A DNA stretch of 64,000 bases from NCBI RefSeq assembly GCF_008124835.1, contig NZ_VNHW01000005.1, forward strand, positions 1-64,000, written 5' to 3'. Both the position numbers and the translations under genes were made by a program. The notes under the pieces are model-generated. The model was not told the origin of the DNA. It ran no database searches and saw only the letters and a program-made list of their open reading frames with translations. This DNA comes from Blastococcus xanthinilyticus (GTDB taxonomy: Bacteria; Actinomycetota; Actinomycetes; Mycobacteriales; Geodermatophilaceae). Shown here piece after piece: positions 50,412 to 59,480 of this stretch. Every line of letters begins with the position of its first letter. Within the stretch, counting starts at the first letter, position 1.

Positions 50412-51717
50412 CGGGAAGCCCGAGCACCCCCGGCAGGTCGAGCCGCAGGACCTTGCCGGTGGAGGTGCGGGGCAGGTCGGGGAGCCGGTGCAGCGACTTG
50501 GGCCGCTTCGCCGGTGCCAGGCGCTCCCGCGCCCAGGCGGTCAGCTCGGCGGCGTCGGCCCCGCCCACGAAGGCGGCCACGACCCGCTGGCCCCAGTCGG
50601 CGTCGGGCACCCCGAACACCGCGCTCTCCACCACGTCCGGATGGGCGTCGAGGACCGCCTCCACCTCGGCCGGGTAGACGTTCACCCCGCCGGAGATGAC
50701 CAGGTCCTCCCGGCGGCCGTCGAGCCAGACCACGCCGTCGTCGTCGACCCGCCCGAGGTCCCCCACCGTGACCAGGTCCCCGCGCCACGCCGCCACCGTC
50801 TTCTCGGGAGCGCGCCAGTACTCGAACCGGGCCCAGCGGGGCACCGCGCACCACAGCTGGCCGCGCTCGTCGGTCTCCAGCCGCCGGCCGGGGCGGGCCC
50901 GGCCGACGCTGCCGGGGTGCGCCAGCCAGTCCTCGGGCGAGCAGACGGTGAACTGGGCCTCGGTGGACCCGTAGAACTCCCACACGCTGCCTTCGGGCAG
51001 CGCCGCCAGGACCGCCCGCTTCAGCGGCGCGGGGCACGGCGCCCCGGCGTGCACCAGCCGGCGGAACGAGGACCAGTCGATGTCGTCGCGGGCGAGCAGC
51101 CGCTGCAGGTGCGTGGGCACGCAGAACGCCGTCGTCGGGCGGAGGCCGGAGATCGTCTCCGCGGCGCGGGTGGCGTCGAACGGCCCGGGCAGCAGCACCT
51201 CGCCGCCGGCCAGCAGGGTGTGCGCCGCGAACCGGAGCGGGGCGCTGTGGTGCAGCGGCGAGAGCACCAGGTGCCGGTCGGCGGGGCCGAAGCCCCACAG
51301 CTCGATCTCCTCCCGGGCCAGCGCCCGGGCGTCGTCCTCGTCCAACACCCCGGACCACACGCCCTTGCGGCGCCCGGTGGTGCCCGACGTGTAGTGCATC
51401 GGCCGGGCCAAGGGCACCGGCGCGAGGTCGGTCTCCGCCTCTCCCAGGAGGCGGGCGGGGTCCCCGCCGACGTCGAGGGCGGCGTCGGCGTCGGCGGCCA
51501 GCTCGGCGCGCTCCCCGCCGGGCAGCGCGGGATCCAGGACCACCGGCACGATGCCGGCGCGCAGCGCGCCCAGGACGACCGCGAGCAGCGCCGGCGAGGC
51601 GGCGGCCGACACCAGCAGCCGGTCCCCCGGGCCCAGGCCGGCGGCGGCCAGGCCCGCGGCGGCGCGCCGCTGGTCGCGGGCGCTCTCCGCGGCGGTCACG
51701 AGCGCGACGCCGGTCAT
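50404..51717 (-). CDS. AMP-dependent acyl-CoA synthetase/ligase (short)
   Basis: The 437-residue ANL-superfamily enzyme has the phosphate loop YTSGTTGRRKG (109-119), a VWEFYGSTEAQF motif, VTVGDLGRVDDDG and the catalytic lysine in TSTGKVLRLDL. It is shorter than usual (500-550 residues), mainly in the N-terminal domain. It should activate a carboxylic acid as acyl-AMP and then transfer it to CoA. ATG 51717 overlaps the stop of the MBL gene (ATGA), and its own stop overlaps the GMC start. The substrate is unknown; a hydrolysis-oxidation-activation sequence for an alcohol or ester is one reading of the operon. Confidence 0.85.
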   Translation of the reverse strand: MTGVALVTAAESARDQRRAAAGLAAAGLGPGDRLLVSAAASPALLAVVLGALRAGIVPVVLDPALPGGERAELAADADAALDVGGDPARLLGEAETDLAPVPLARPMHYTSGTTGRRKGVWSGVLDEDDARALAREEIELWGFGPADRHLVLSPLHHSAPLRFAAHTLLAGGEVLLPGPFDATRAAETISGLRPTTAFCVPTHLQRLLARDDIDWSSFRRLVHAGAPCPAPLKRAVLAALPEGSVWEFYGSTEAQFTVCSPEDWLAHPGSVGRARPGRRLETDERGQLWCAVPRWARFEYWRAPEKTVAAWRGDLVTVGDLGRVDDDGVVWLDGRREDLVISGGVNVYPAEVEAVLDAHPDVVESAVFGVPDADWGQRVVAAFVGGADAAELTAWARERLAPAKRPKSLHRLPDLPRTSTGKVLRLDLPGVLGLPGG

Positions 51718-52583
51718 GCCGCCCGCACCCGGCCGTCGGCGCCGAGCTCGACCCGCCCCTCGGCGGCCAGCTTGTCGAGAGTGGCGCGGGTCGACTGCGC
51801 CGCGGCCGGCCACACCGCGCGCGACACCTCCGCGTAGACGACCGCGACCAGCTCGTCGACGCTGCCCGCGCCGCCGGCCAGCGCGTCGAGCAGCTGCTGC
51901 TCCCGGTGGGCGCGGTGGGCGAGGTAGAAGTCGAGCACCGCGCCGGGGTCGTCGGTCAGCTCCGGGCCGTGCCCGCAGTAGAGGGCGCTGGGGCCCAGGT
52001 CGTGGACCCGCCGCAGCGACTCGAGGTAGGCCACCACGTCGCCCTCGGGATGGGTGACCACCGACGTGCCGCGGCCCAGCACGTGGTCGCCCACGAGGAC
52101 CGCGCCGGACTCCAGCCGGAAGGCCAGGTGGTCGGCGGTGTGCCCGGGTGTGGGGACGACGTCGATCGACGTGCCGGCCAGCCGCAGCCGCTCCCCGGGC
52201 TCCAGGACCCGGCCGCCGGGGCCGGCGACGTCCGGCGCGGCCGCCGCGACCGGGGCGGCGAACCGGGCTCCCCAGGGCAGCGCGGCGTCGGCGTGGTCGC
52301 CGTGGTGGTGGGTGACCAGGACGGCGACGCACCGCGCGCCGCGGGCGGCGAGCGCCTCCTCGACCGCGGCCAGGTGAGCGGGCTCGTCCGGGCCCGGGTC
52401 GACGACCACCGCCCGCCCGCTGCCCGGCTCCCCGACGACGTAGGTGTTGGTGCCGTCGAGGGTCATCGGCGAGGGGTTGGACGCGAGCACCCGGGTGACC
52501 AGGGGCTCCAGCGGGGCGGTGCGCGGCAGGGCGCCGGGCGCGGGCAGGCCCCAGGAGTTCCGGGGATCGGTCGGGACGGCCAC
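51714..52583 (-). CDS. MBL-fold metallohydrolase (LACTB2-like)
   Basis: The 289-residue protein has the metal motif THHHGDHAD, PTPGHTADHLAF and a later YCGHGPEL, and a C-terminal winged-helix-like tail (YAEVSRAVWPAAAQSTRATL), as in the LACTB2/glyoxalase-II-like group. GTG 52583 is preferred over GTG 52592 because TAGCGT lies 7 nt upstream of it and overlaps the earlier codon. It is the first gene of a three-gene operon with the AMP ligase and GMC oxidoreductase. Thioester or phosphoester hydrolysis is likely. Confidence 0.85.
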   Translation of the reverse strand: MAVPTDPRNSWGLPAPGALPRTAPLEPLVTRVLASNPSPMTLDGTNTYVVGEPGSGRAVVVDPGPDEPAHLAAVEEALAARGARCVAVLVTHHHGDHADAALPWGARFAAPVAAAAPDVAGPGGRVLEPGERLRLAGTSIDVVPTPGHTADHLAFRLESGAVLVGDHVLGRGTSVVTHPEGDVVAYLESLRRVHDLGPSALYCGHGPELTDDPGAVLDFYLAHRAHREQQLLDALAGGAGSVDELVAVVYAEVSRAVWPAAAQSTRATLDKLAAEGRVELGADGRVRAA

Positions 52584-52590
52584 GACGGGC

Positions 52591-52596
52591 ACGCTA
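52591..52596 (-). promoter_or_regulatory. Candidate leaderless -10 box of the MBL operon
   Basis: TAGCGT (minus strand) lies 7 nt before GTG 52583 and decides between the two possible GTG starts. Confidence 0.5.
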
Positions 52597-52629
52597 GCCG
52601 CGCCGCCCCCGGGATGCGCACCCGGCGAC

Positions 52630-52635
52630 TACCCT
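52630..52635 (+). promoter_or_regulatory. Candidate leaderless -10 box
   Basis: TACCCT lies 7 nt before ATG 52643. It is divergent from the box at 52591-52596, so both promoters share a gap of about 60 nt. Confidence 0.5.
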
Positions 52636-52642
52636 CCGGCAC

Positions 52643-53167
52643 ATGCGCCGATCGCTGCTCCGCTCCGGGGTCCTCCCCGCTGCCGCCGTCCTCGTCCTCC
52701 TCGCCGGCTGCGGCGGCTCCGACGACGAGGCGTCCACCGCCGCGCCGGAGGAGACCTCCGCCAGCGAGACCACCGCCAGCGAGACCACCGAGAGCGAGGA
52801 GCCCACGGGCTCGGAGTTCTGCACCGAGGCGGCGAGCATCCAGGAACGGATCAACGGCAGCGCCGCCGCGGCCGGTGACCCCAGCCAGCTCCCGCAGATC
52901 TTCCGCGAGGCGGCCGAGGAGATCCGCGCCATCGAGGCGCCCTCGGAGCTGGAGCAGGACTGGGGCGCGCTCGCCGACGGCGCCGAGCAGTTCGCCACGA
53001 CGCTCGAGGACGTCGACCTCACCGACCCCAACGCCCTGGCCACCCTGCAGGAGCAGCTGGCCCCGCTGGAGCAGCAGCTCACCAGCGCGTCGACGAACGT
53101 GCAGAACTACCTGGTCGAGGAGTGCGACATGGAGATGCCCGCCGAGGAGAGCGCGCCCGCGACCTGA
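52643..53167 (+). CDS. Lipoprotein with helical mature domain (174 aa)
   Basis: The signal peptide ends in the lipobox LLAGC (about Cys23). A Ser/Thr/Glu-rich linker with repeated ASETT units (about 35-55) leads to a helical domain of about 115 residues with two cysteines (SEFCTEAASI, EECDMEM). No family is recognised. It is divergent from the MBL operon and ends at a hairpin at 53182-53212. Confidence 0.72.
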   Translation: MRRSLLRSGVLPAAAVLVLLAGCGGSDDEASTAAPEETSASETTASETTESEEPTGSEFCTEAASIQERINGSAAAAGDPSQLPQIFREAAEEIRAIEAPSELEQDWGALADGAEQFATTLEDVDLTDPNALATLQEQLAPLEQQLTSASTNVQNYLVEECDMEMPAEESAPAT

Positions 53168-53181
53168 GCCCCGCCGTCCCG

Positions 53182-53212
53182 CTCGTGGCGGCCCACCGGG
53201 GGCCGCCACGAG
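53182..53212. terminator. Bidirectional hairpin terminator
   Basis: A perfect 12-bp stem (53182-53193 with 53201-53212) lies between the convergent lipoprotein and M23-peptidase genes. Confidence 0.8.
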
Positions 53213-53233
53213 GGCGGGGCAGAGGGCCCGCGG

Positions 53234-54562
53234 TCAGCCGCCGCAGCCGCCGACGCGCACGCCCCGCGCGTTGAGCCACGGCACCGGGTCGACCTGACCG
53301 CCGTACATCCGCCCGTTCGGGTGCACCTCGAAGTGCAGGTGCGGGCCGGTGGACTGCCCGCGGTTGCCCACCTCCGCGATCTGCTCCCCCGCCGAGACGC
53401 GCTCGCCGGCGGAGACGAAGTAGCGGTGCACGTGGCCGTACACGGTGACCGCGCCGTCGTCCCCCTCGATGTAGACGGCGTAGCCGAAGCCGGTGGCCGT
53501 GCCGGCCCGGCGCACGACCCCGCTGGTGGCCGCGTAGACCGGGGTGCCGATCGGGGCCGCGATGTCCACGCCGCCGTGCAGGGCGCCCCAGCGCATGCCG
53601 TAGCAGCTCGAGACCCGGCCCGACGTCGGCTTCACGTAGCCGCGGCCCCCGCCGCCGCCGCCGGCGCTGCCGCCCTGGCTCCCGGTGCCGCCGGAACCGC
53701 CGCTCCCGGCCGCGGCGTCGCGCGCGGCGGCGGCCGCGGCCGCGGCCTCGCGGGCGGCCTGCTCGGCCGCGGCCCGCGCGGCGGCCTCCTCGGCGGCCCG
53801 CTGGGCCACCCACTCGTCGTAGGCGTTCCGCGCGCCCTGCAGCTCCAGCAGCTGGATCTGCGCGGCCTGCAGCTGCTGCTCGTACTGCGCCTTCTCGGCG
53901 GCCACCTGCTCGTAGGCGGACTGGTGGGCGGCCAGCTGGGCGTCGGCGGCCTCCTTCGCCGCCTGCGCCGCGTCCTCCGCGGCGGCGCGCTCGTCGCGCG
54001 TGGCGCGGGCGACCGAGTCGGCGTTGGCCTGGCGCACGCGGGCGGTCTCCAGCTCGCCGAGGACGTCGAGCTCGTTGTCGGCGACGTAGTCCAGCAGCGC
54101 GGCGCGCTGGATCAGCTCCCCGGGCCCCGCGGAGTCCAGCAGGGCCGCGGAGCTGCTGAGCGCGGAGCCCTGCATGTAGCTGTCCCGGGAGAAGTGCGCG
54201 ATCCGCGCCTCGGCCGCGGCGACCTGGTCGGCGGCGGCACGCAGCTCGACGGCTGCCTGGTCGGCCGCCTGCTGCGCCAGGAGCAGCTCCTCCTCGGCGA
54301 TCAGGTAGGCGGTGCCGGCCGCCTCGGCCTGGACGCCGACCCGCTCCAGCTCGGACTCCGCGGCGGCGACGAGCGCCGCGATCCGGCCGACCTCGGCGGC
54401 GGCGGCCTGCTGCCGCGCCGTGGCCTCACCGAGCTGGCTGTCGCTCGGGTTGGGCGGCGGCGGCGCAGCTCCCGCGGGAACGGCGGGGACCAGCAGCGCG
54501 GCTGCGGTGAGCACGCCGATGACGGCGGTGCGCAGGGCCCGGGCCGGGCGACGCTGGGACAT
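53234..54562 (-). CDS. Secreted M23 peptidase with coiled-coil domain
   Basis: The 442-residue protein has a signal peptide (to about residue 33, VPAGAA), a long Ala/Glu-rich coiled coil (about 45-275) and a Gly-rich linker. A C-terminal M23 domain follows, with HGGVDIAAPIGTPVYAA (His and Asp zinc ligands) and HLHFEVHPNG. It is probably a peptidoglycan endopeptidase; the coiled coil resembles that of NlpC/P60 and EnvC-like proteins that are held inactive until a partner binds. ATG 54562 has GGGAG upstream. A GTGAC direct repeat lies in the promoter region. Confidence 0.9.
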   Translation of the reverse strand: MSQRRPARALRTAVIGVLTAAALLVPAVPAGAAPPPPNPSDSQLGEATARQQAAAAEVGRIAALVAAAESELERVGVQAEAAGTAYLIAEEELLLAQQAADQAAVELRAAADQVAAAEARIAHFSRDSYMQGSALSSSAALLDSAGPGELIQRAALLDYVADNELDVLGELETARVRQANADSVARATRDERAAAEDAAQAAKEAADAQLAAHQSAYEQVAAEKAQYEQQLQAAQIQLLELQGARNAYDEWVAQRAAEEAAARAAAEQAAREAAAAAAAARDAAAGSGGSGGTGSQGGSAGGGGGGRGYVKPTSGRVSSCYGMRWGALHGGVDIAAPIGTPVYAATSGVVRRAGTATGFGYAVYIEGDDGAVTVYGHVHRYFVSAGERVSAGEQIAEVGNRGQSTGPHLHFEVHPNGRMYGGQVDPVPWLNARGVRVGGCGG

Positions 54563-54618
54563 GGGTTCGCTCCCTGGGGAAGAGGGTGGGCGGGGTGTGG
54601 CCCGCGAACGGTCCCATC

Positions 54619-54633
54619 GTCACCGGTGGTCAC
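54619..54633 (-). promoter_or_regulatory. GTGAC-N5-GTGAC repeat before the M23 gene
   Basis: Minus-strand GTGACCACCGGTGAC contains two GTGAC units 10 nt apart, about 57 nt before the M23 peptidase start. It resembles direct-repeat sites of MtrA-type regulators (consensus GTAAC repeats), which control cell-wall genes in actinobacteria. The match is imperfect. Confidence 0.35.
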
Positions 54634-54735
54634 AAAGGCAACACGCGGCACTCGTGGCACGCCGCAACAAGAACGATGAGTGACCGTCCCGTTGCGATCA
54701 GTATGTCGACATCGGCGGCGAGGCATCCGCGCCGG

Positions 54736-55542
54736 TCAGCTGTCCGGGCGCTCCAGCTCGTGGGCGAGCGCGTCCAGCTCCGCCCCGCCGGCCATCAGGG
54801 CGGTCAGCTCCGCGCGGCTGATGTCGGCCTTGGCGAACTCCCCCATGCTCCGCCCCCGGTTCAGCACCAGGAAGCGGTCGCCCACGGGGTGGGCGTGGTG
54901 CGGGTTGTGGGTGATGAGCACGACGCCGACCCCGCGGTCCCGGGCCTGCGCCACGTAGCGGAGCACCACCCCGGCCTGCTTGACCCCGAGCGCCGAGGTG
55001 GGCTCGTCGAGGATCAGCACCCGGGCACCGAAGTGCACCGCCCGGGCGATCGCGACCGACTGCCGCTCACCGCCGGAGAGGGTGCCCACCGGCTGGTCGG
55101 GGTCGCGGATGTCGATGCCCATGGCCGCCAGCTCCCGGCGGGTGACCTCCTTGGCCCGCGCGGCGTCGAACCGGCGGAAGGGGCCCCGGCCGCGGGTGGG
55201 CTCGGCCCCCAGGAAGAAGTTCCGCCAGATCGACATCAGCGGGATCATCGCCAGGTCCTGGTAGACGGTGGCGATGCCGGCGTCCAGCGCCTCCCGCGGC
55301 GAGCCGAAGTCGGCCGGCCTCCCCTCGAGCAGCACCGAGCCGCGGTCGGTCGGGTGCACCCCGGAGAGGATCTTGATCAGGGTCGACTTGCCGGCGCCGT
55401 TGTCGCCGAGGACGCAGGTGACCTCCCCGGCGCGCACGGCCGTGCTGACGCCGTCCAGGGCGATCACCGAGCCGTAGTCCTTGCCGACGTCCCGCAGCTC
55501 GAGCAGCGGGGCTGCAGCGCCCCCGCCCACCCCGCCGGTCAT
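54736..55542 (-). CDS. Sugar ABC importer ATP-binding protein
   Basis: The 268-residue protein is a single ATPase domain of the FrcA/RbsA-like group, with Walker [10 protein letters not shown], signature [15 protein letters not shown], Walker [13 protein letters not shown] and [14 protein letters not shown]. Carbohydrate importers of this class often have one rather than two ATPase halves when the permease is FrcB-like. ATG 55542 overlaps the permease stop (ATGA). It energises uptake of the ligand held by the binding protein encoded two genes upstream. Confidence 0.92.
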   Translation of the reverse strand: MTGGVGGGAAAPLLELRDVGKDYGSVIALDGVSTAVRAGEVTCVLGDNGAGKSTLIKILSGVHPTDRGSVLLEGRPADFGSPREALDAGIATVYQDLAMIPLMSIWRNFFLGAEPTRGRGPFRRFDAARAKEVTRRELAAMGIDIRDPDQPVGTLSGGERQSVAIARAVHFGARVLILDEPTSALGVKQAGVVLRYVAQARDRGVGVVLITHNPHHAHPVGDRFLVLNRGRSMGEFAKADISRAELTALMAGGAELDALAHELERPDS

Positions 55543-56513
55543 CGCCGGGCCGCCTCGGCGGAGCGCCGGACGAACCGGTTGGCCAGGACGGCGAGCAGCA
55601 GCATCGCGCCCAGGAAGAAGTAGAACCAGTCGGCGTCCCAGCGCAGGTACGGGATGCCCAGCTGCGTCATGCCGAAGATCAGCGCGCCGAGCGAGGCCCC
55701 GATGGCCGAGCCGAAGCCGCCGGTGAGCAGGCAGCCCCCGATCACCGCCGCGACGATGTAGATGAGCTCCTGACCGATGCCGGTGTTGGCCTGCACCGAG
55801 GTGAGCCGGACGGCCAGCGTAGTCCCGACGAACCAGGCCGCGGCCGCCGTCGTCATGAACAGCGTGATCGTCGTCCGCCGGGCCGGGACGCCGACGTTGC
55901 GGGCGGCCACGTCGTCCCCGCCGGTGGCGAACACCCAGTTGCCGAAGCGGGTGCGCAGCAGCACCCAGCTGCCGACGGCGGTGAACAGCAGCCACCACAG
56001 CACCGCGACCCGGACCTCGGCCCCCAGGATCTCCAGGCGGGAGGCGAAGACCCACTCGGCGGCCGCGTAGCCGGGCGCCTCGTCGATGCCGCCGACGGTG
56101 ACGGTGTCGGTGAACAGCTTCGTCAGCCCCAGGTTCAGCCCCTGGAGCATCAGGAACGTGCCCAGCGTGATGATGAAACTGGGCAGCCCGGTGCGGGTGA
56201 CCAGCCAGCCGTTGCCGAACCCGATCGCCAGGGCCACCACCAGGGCGACGCCGATGGCCACCCACAGGTTCTGCCGGAACTCGACGGCGACGATGCCGAC
56301 GGTGAGCGCGGTCGTGCCGGTCATGACGCCGGCGGAGAGGTCGAAGTGCCCGCCGATCATCAGCAGCGCGACCGCGACCGCCATGATCCCCAGCGTCGAG
56401 GCCGGGTCGAGCCAGTTGGCGATCCCCCGCGGGGACCGGAACGGCTCCGACTGCGCGGCGAAGAACGCGAACACCGCCACCGCCCCCACCAGCGCGCCGA
56501 GCTCCGGCTTCAC
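55539..56513 (-). CDS. Sugar ABC importer permease
   Basis: The permease has eight to ten transmembrane helices and the BPD_transp_2 features [39 protein letters not shown] and [19 protein letters not shown]. The first ATG/GTG/TTG in frame is GTG 56513 ([10 protein letters not shown]), but the frame stays open upstream with family-like sequence ([15 protein letters not shown]) to a CTG at 56597 that overlaps the binding-protein stop as CTGA. The real protein may therefore be 352 residues, using a CTG start, rather than 324. It is the middle gene of a three-gene importer. Confidence 0.88.
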   Translation of the reverse strand: MKPELGALVGAVAVFAFFAAQSEPFRSPRGIANWLDPASTLGIMAVAVALLMIGGHFDLSAGVMTGTTALTVGIVAVEFRQNLWVAIGVALVVALAIGFGNGWLVTRTGLPSFIITLGTFLMLQGLNLGLTKLFTDTVTVGGIDEAPGYAAAEWVFASRLEILGAEVRVAVLWWLLFTAVGSWVLLRTRFGNWVFATGGDDVAARNVGVPARRTTITLFMTTAAAAWFVGTTLAVRLTSVQANTGIGQELIYIVAAVIGGCLLTGGFGSAIGASLGALIFGMTQLGIPYLRWDADWFYFFLGAMLLLAVLANRFVRRSAEAARR

Positions 56514-56593
56514 CAGGAGACGGCGCAGCGGGCCGGCGGCGGTGATCCGCTCGTCGGCCGGCCGCTCCGCCGGGGCGGCGGTCTGCCGGGTGC

Positions 56594-57577
56594 TCAGCGC
56601 GTGCCGGCCGAGGCCAGGTCGGCGATCTCGTCGACGTTACCGGCGTCCACGATCCCGGGACCGGTGAGGACCGGCTGCCCGCCGCCGACGGTGTTCAGGT
56701 TCTCGGCGTACAGCTGGAGCATCACGATCGGCAGGTAGCCCTGCTCGTACTGCTGCTGGTCGACGGCGAAGGCGATGGAGCCGTCCTGGATGCCGGCGAT
56801 GACGTCCTCGTTGAGGTCGAAGGTGGCGATCCGCGCGTCGGAGCCGGCGTCCTGCGCGGCCTCGGCCGCGACCGCGGCCACCGCCGAGTTGAGCGTGAGC
56901 ACGCCGTCGATCGCGGGGTCGCTCTGCAGGGCGGAGGTGATCGCCGACTGCGCGCCGGGCAGGTCGTTGATGTCGACCTGCAGGGTCTCGAAGGTTCCGC
57001 CGAAGCCCTCGGCCGCGCCGGCGCAGCGCTGATCCAGGCCGACGTTGCCGGCCTCGTGGATGACGCACAGGACGCTGCCGGCGCCCTCCTCGGCCAGCCG
57101 GGTGCCGGCGCCCTGGCCGGCGATCCGCTCGTCCTGCCCGACGTGGCCGATGGCCCCGAACTCGGTGGCCCGCTCGCCCCCGGAGTTGATCGTGACGACC
57201 GGGATGCCGGCCTCCACGGCGCCCTCGATCGAGTCCTGGAGCGCATCGGGGTTGGCCATCGACACCACGATGCCGTCGACGTCCTGGTTCACCGCCGCGT
57301 CGATCAGCTGCGCCTGGCGCTGCGGGTCGCCGTCGCTCTGGTAGTCCACCTCGATGCCGAGGTCCTCCCCCGCCGCCTCCGCGCCGTTCTGGACGACGTC
57401 CCAGAAGGCGTCGCCGGCAGCGCCGTGGGTGATCACCGAGAAGGTGAGGTCGCCACCGGCGGCGGCCCCGCCGCCCGCGGGCTCGTCGTCCCCACCGCCA
57501 CCGCCCCCGGTGGTGCAGGACGCGAGGAGCAGGGGCGCGGCCACGGCGAGCGCCAGCAGTCGCTTGGGTGCGGCCAT
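56594..57577 (-). CDS. Sugar ABC importer substrate-binding lipoprotein
   Basis: The 327-residue protein has a lipobox LLASC (about Cys21), a Gly-rich linker and a periplasmic-binding-protein fold of the ribose/fructose-like type (Peripla_BP_4). [32 protein letters not shown] and [10 protein letters not shown] line the ligand site. [15 protein letters not shown] suggests a disulphide. ATG 57577 has AGGAGG 7 nt upstream. The HGAAGDAFW and INSG motifs are like fructose- or inositol-type binders, but the sugar cannot be named. Confidence 0.9.
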   Translation of the reverse strand: MAAPKRLLALAVAAPLLLASCTTGGGGGGDDEPAGGGAAAGGDLTFSVITHGAAGDAFWDVVQNGAEAAGEDLGIEVDYQSDGDPQRQAQLIDAAVNQDVDGIVVSMANPDALQDSIEGAVEAGIPVVTINSGGERATEFGAIGHVGQDERIAGQGAGTRLAEEGAGSVLCVIHEAGNVGLDQRCAGAAEGFGGTFETLQVDINDLPGAQSAITSALQSDPAIDGVLTLNSAVAAVAAEAAQDAGSDARIATFDLNEDVIAGIQDGSIAFAVDQQQYEQGYLPIVMLQLYAENLNTVGGGQPVLTGPGIVDAGNVDEIADLASAGTR

Positions 57578-57715
57578 CGAGATCCTCCTGTGCCCGCGGG
57601 CCGGCGCCCGCGCATTCGTTGCCCAGGATCATGCCCCCCGCCCTCCGGCGGGATGCGGCGGAGGCACCGGCGTGGCTCCGCGCTCCTCCGACCGGGCGAA
57701 TCCGCGGCGGCGATC

Positions 57716-57721
57716 TAGGCT
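57716..57721 (+). promoter_or_regulatory. Candidate leaderless -10 box
   Basis: TAGGCT lies 8 nt before GTG 57730 of the amino-acid dehydrogenase. Confidence 0.45.
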
Positions 57722-57729
57722 CCGGAGTC

Positions 57730-58788
57730 GTGGACGTCATGGGATCCGGTCATGAGCAGGTCGTGTTCTGCAGCGATCCCGGATCGGGGCTGCGGGCGAT
57801 CATCGCCGTCCACTCCACGGCCCTCGGGCCGGCGCTCGGAGGCACGCGCTTCTACCCCTATCCGAGCGAGGACGCCGCGGTCGCCGACGCGCTGCGGCTC
57901 TCGGCGGCCATGACGTACAAGAACAGCCTCGCCGGCCTGGACCTCGGCGGCGGCAAGGCCGTGATCATCGGCGATCCGCGCACCGGGAAGACCGAGGCCC
58001 TGCTCCGCGCCTACGGCCGGTTCGTCCAGTCCCTGGGCGGCCGTTACCTCACCGCCTGCGACGTCGGCACCACGAATGCCGACCTCGACCTCGTCGCGCG
58101 GGAGACCCGCTACGCGCACGGCCGGTCGGAGGCCTACGGCGGGTGCGGGGACTCCTCGGTGCTGACCGCCTACGGCGTCTTCCAGGGCATGCGGGCCGCC
58201 GCGCAGCACTGCTGGGGATCGCCCTCGCTCGCCGGCCGCACCGTCGCCGTGGCGGGCGTGGGCAAGGTCGGCTCCTGGCTGGTCGGCCACCTCGCCGACG
58301 ACGGCGCCGACGTGGTCGTCACCGACGTGGACCCCGAGGCGGTGCGGCGGCTGCAGGCCCGGCACCCGGGGGTGCGCGCCGTCGCCGACACCGCGACCCT
58401 GGTGCGGACGCCGCACGACGTCTACGCGCCGTGCGCGCTGGGCGGGGCGCTGGACGAGGAGACGGTCGAAGCGCTGCCGGGGCGCGTGGTCTGCGGCGGG
58501 GCCAACAACCAGCTCGCCACGCCGGAGGCCGCCGAACGGCTCCGCGGGCGCGGCATCCTCTACGCCCCCGACTTCCTGGTGAACGCCGGCGGGGTCATCC
58601 AGGTGGAGGACGAGCGGCACGGCTTCTCCTTCGAGCGGGCGCAGGCCAAGGCCTCCGGCATCCACGACGTCGCGCTCCGGGTGTTCGCGCTCGCCGACGC
58701 CGAGGGCATCTCCCCGGCGGTCGCCGCCGACCGGCTGGCCGAGGAGCGGATCCGTTCGGTCGGCCGGCTGGCCACCATTCGGCTCTGA
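57730..58788 (+). CDS. Leucine/valine/phenylalanine-type amino-acid dehydrogenase
   Basis: The 352-residue NAD-dependent enzyme deaminates a branched-chain or aromatic amino acid to its oxo acid. It shows [14 protein letters not shown], the catalytic-lysine region [18 protein letters not shown], a Rossmann motif [10 protein letters not shown] and [12 protein letters not shown]. Length and motifs match actinobacterial valine dehydrogenases (about 360 residues). GTG 57730 has TAGGCT upstream and no ribosome-binding site. It is divergent from the sugar importer. The amino-acid preference cannot be read with certainty. Confidence 0.9.
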   Translation: MDVMGSGHEQVVFCSDPGSGLRAIIAVHSTALGPALGGTRFYPYPSEDAAVADALRLSAAMTYKNSLAGLDLGGGKAVIIGDPRTGKTEALLRAYGRFVQSLGGRYLTACDVGTTNADLDLVARETRYAHGRSEAYGGCGDSSVLTAYGVFQGMRAAAQHCWGSPSLAGRTVAVAGVGKVGSWLVGHLADDGADVVVTDVDPEAVRRLQARHPGVRAVADTATLVRTPHDVYAPCALGGALDEETVEALPGRVVCGGANNQLATPEAAERLRGRGILYAPDFLVNAGGVIQVEDERHGFSFERAQAKASGIHDVALRVFALADAEGISPAVAADRLAEERIRSVGRLATIRL

Positions 58789-59113
58789 GCTCCGTGGGTG
58801 ACCGATGTCACCGCGCCCGCCACGCGACGGGCGGCGGCGCGTCGGTGCACCCCGGTCACCCGGCGGACACGGCCGTGATCAGCATGGATGCGCGGCCCGG
58901 CCACGGCGTTCCCACCTGCGGGGATGCCCGCCCCAGCGGCCTCGGCACGCCGCCGGGCAGCGCCACCCCGCCCTCCCGGGGGAGGGGCGTATGCCCGCCG
59001 CCGATCCGTGTCGTAGTGTTGTCCGAGACATAGTCACTCAGTCGGGGTCGCCACGCGGGCCGCATCAGCCGCTTGGCTGAGCCTCCGCACTCCGTAACGA
59101 GGGGGTCGAGCCG
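58789..59113. other. Intergenic region, no gene seen
   Basis: This 325-nt stretch before the DUF3073 gene holds no supported ORF. A small GC hairpin lies at 58971-58986, and an AT-richer patch at about 59003-59035 may contain the promoter of the DUF3073 gene. Confidence 0.5.
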
Positions 59114-59335
59114 ATGGGGCGCGGCCGAGCGAAGGCCAAGCAGACACGCGTGGCCCGTGAGCTCAAGTACAGCTCACCCAACACCGACCTCACCGCGCTG
59201 CAGCGCGAGCTGGCCGGCTCGTCATCGACGTACACCGCGCCCAGCGCGGCGGACGACGACGACGAGGACGACGACGAGTACGCCGATCGTTGGGCGGACG
59301 ACGACACGGACGACGACTGGGCGGCCAGCCGCTGA
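59114..59335 (+). CDS. DUF3073 family protein
   Basis: The 73-residue protein begins MGRGRAKAKQTRVARELKYS and continues SPNTDLTALQRELAG, the hallmark of DUF3073, a small family found across actinobacteria. The C-terminal half is almost all Asp and Glu with a few Trp. It is cytoplasmic and basic at one end, acidic at the other; the function is unknown. ATG 59114 has GAGGGGG 12 nt upstream. In many actinobacteria it lies near purM and purF, as here. Confidence 0.92.
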   Translation: MGRGRAKAKQTRVARELKYSSPNTDLTALQRELAGSSSTYTAPSAADDDDEDDDEYADRWADDDTDDDWAASR

Positions 59336-59365
59336 CCGGCGGCTGACTCCCCGTTCCTCCGTCGC

Positions 59366-59409
59366 ACACCACGACACCGCGGCCCCCCGGGGCAGCGGTG
59401 TCGTGGTGT
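59366..59409. terminator. Bidirectional hairpin terminator
   Basis: A perfect 15-bp stem (59366-59380 with 59395-59409) around a 14-nt GC-rich loop lies between the convergent DUF3073 and purM genes. Confidence 0.85.
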
Positions 59410-59480
59410 TCCGCCCGGTACCGGGCCTCGGCGGGCTCACGCCACGGTGGGCCTCCGCCACGGTGGGGGCAGGGGGTCCG

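Noticed and set aside
54563-54735. c-di-AMP (ydaO) riboswitch before the M23 peptidase
   Set aside because: Such riboswitches often precede cell-wall hydrolases in actinobacteria, but the conserved core sequences are not present here.
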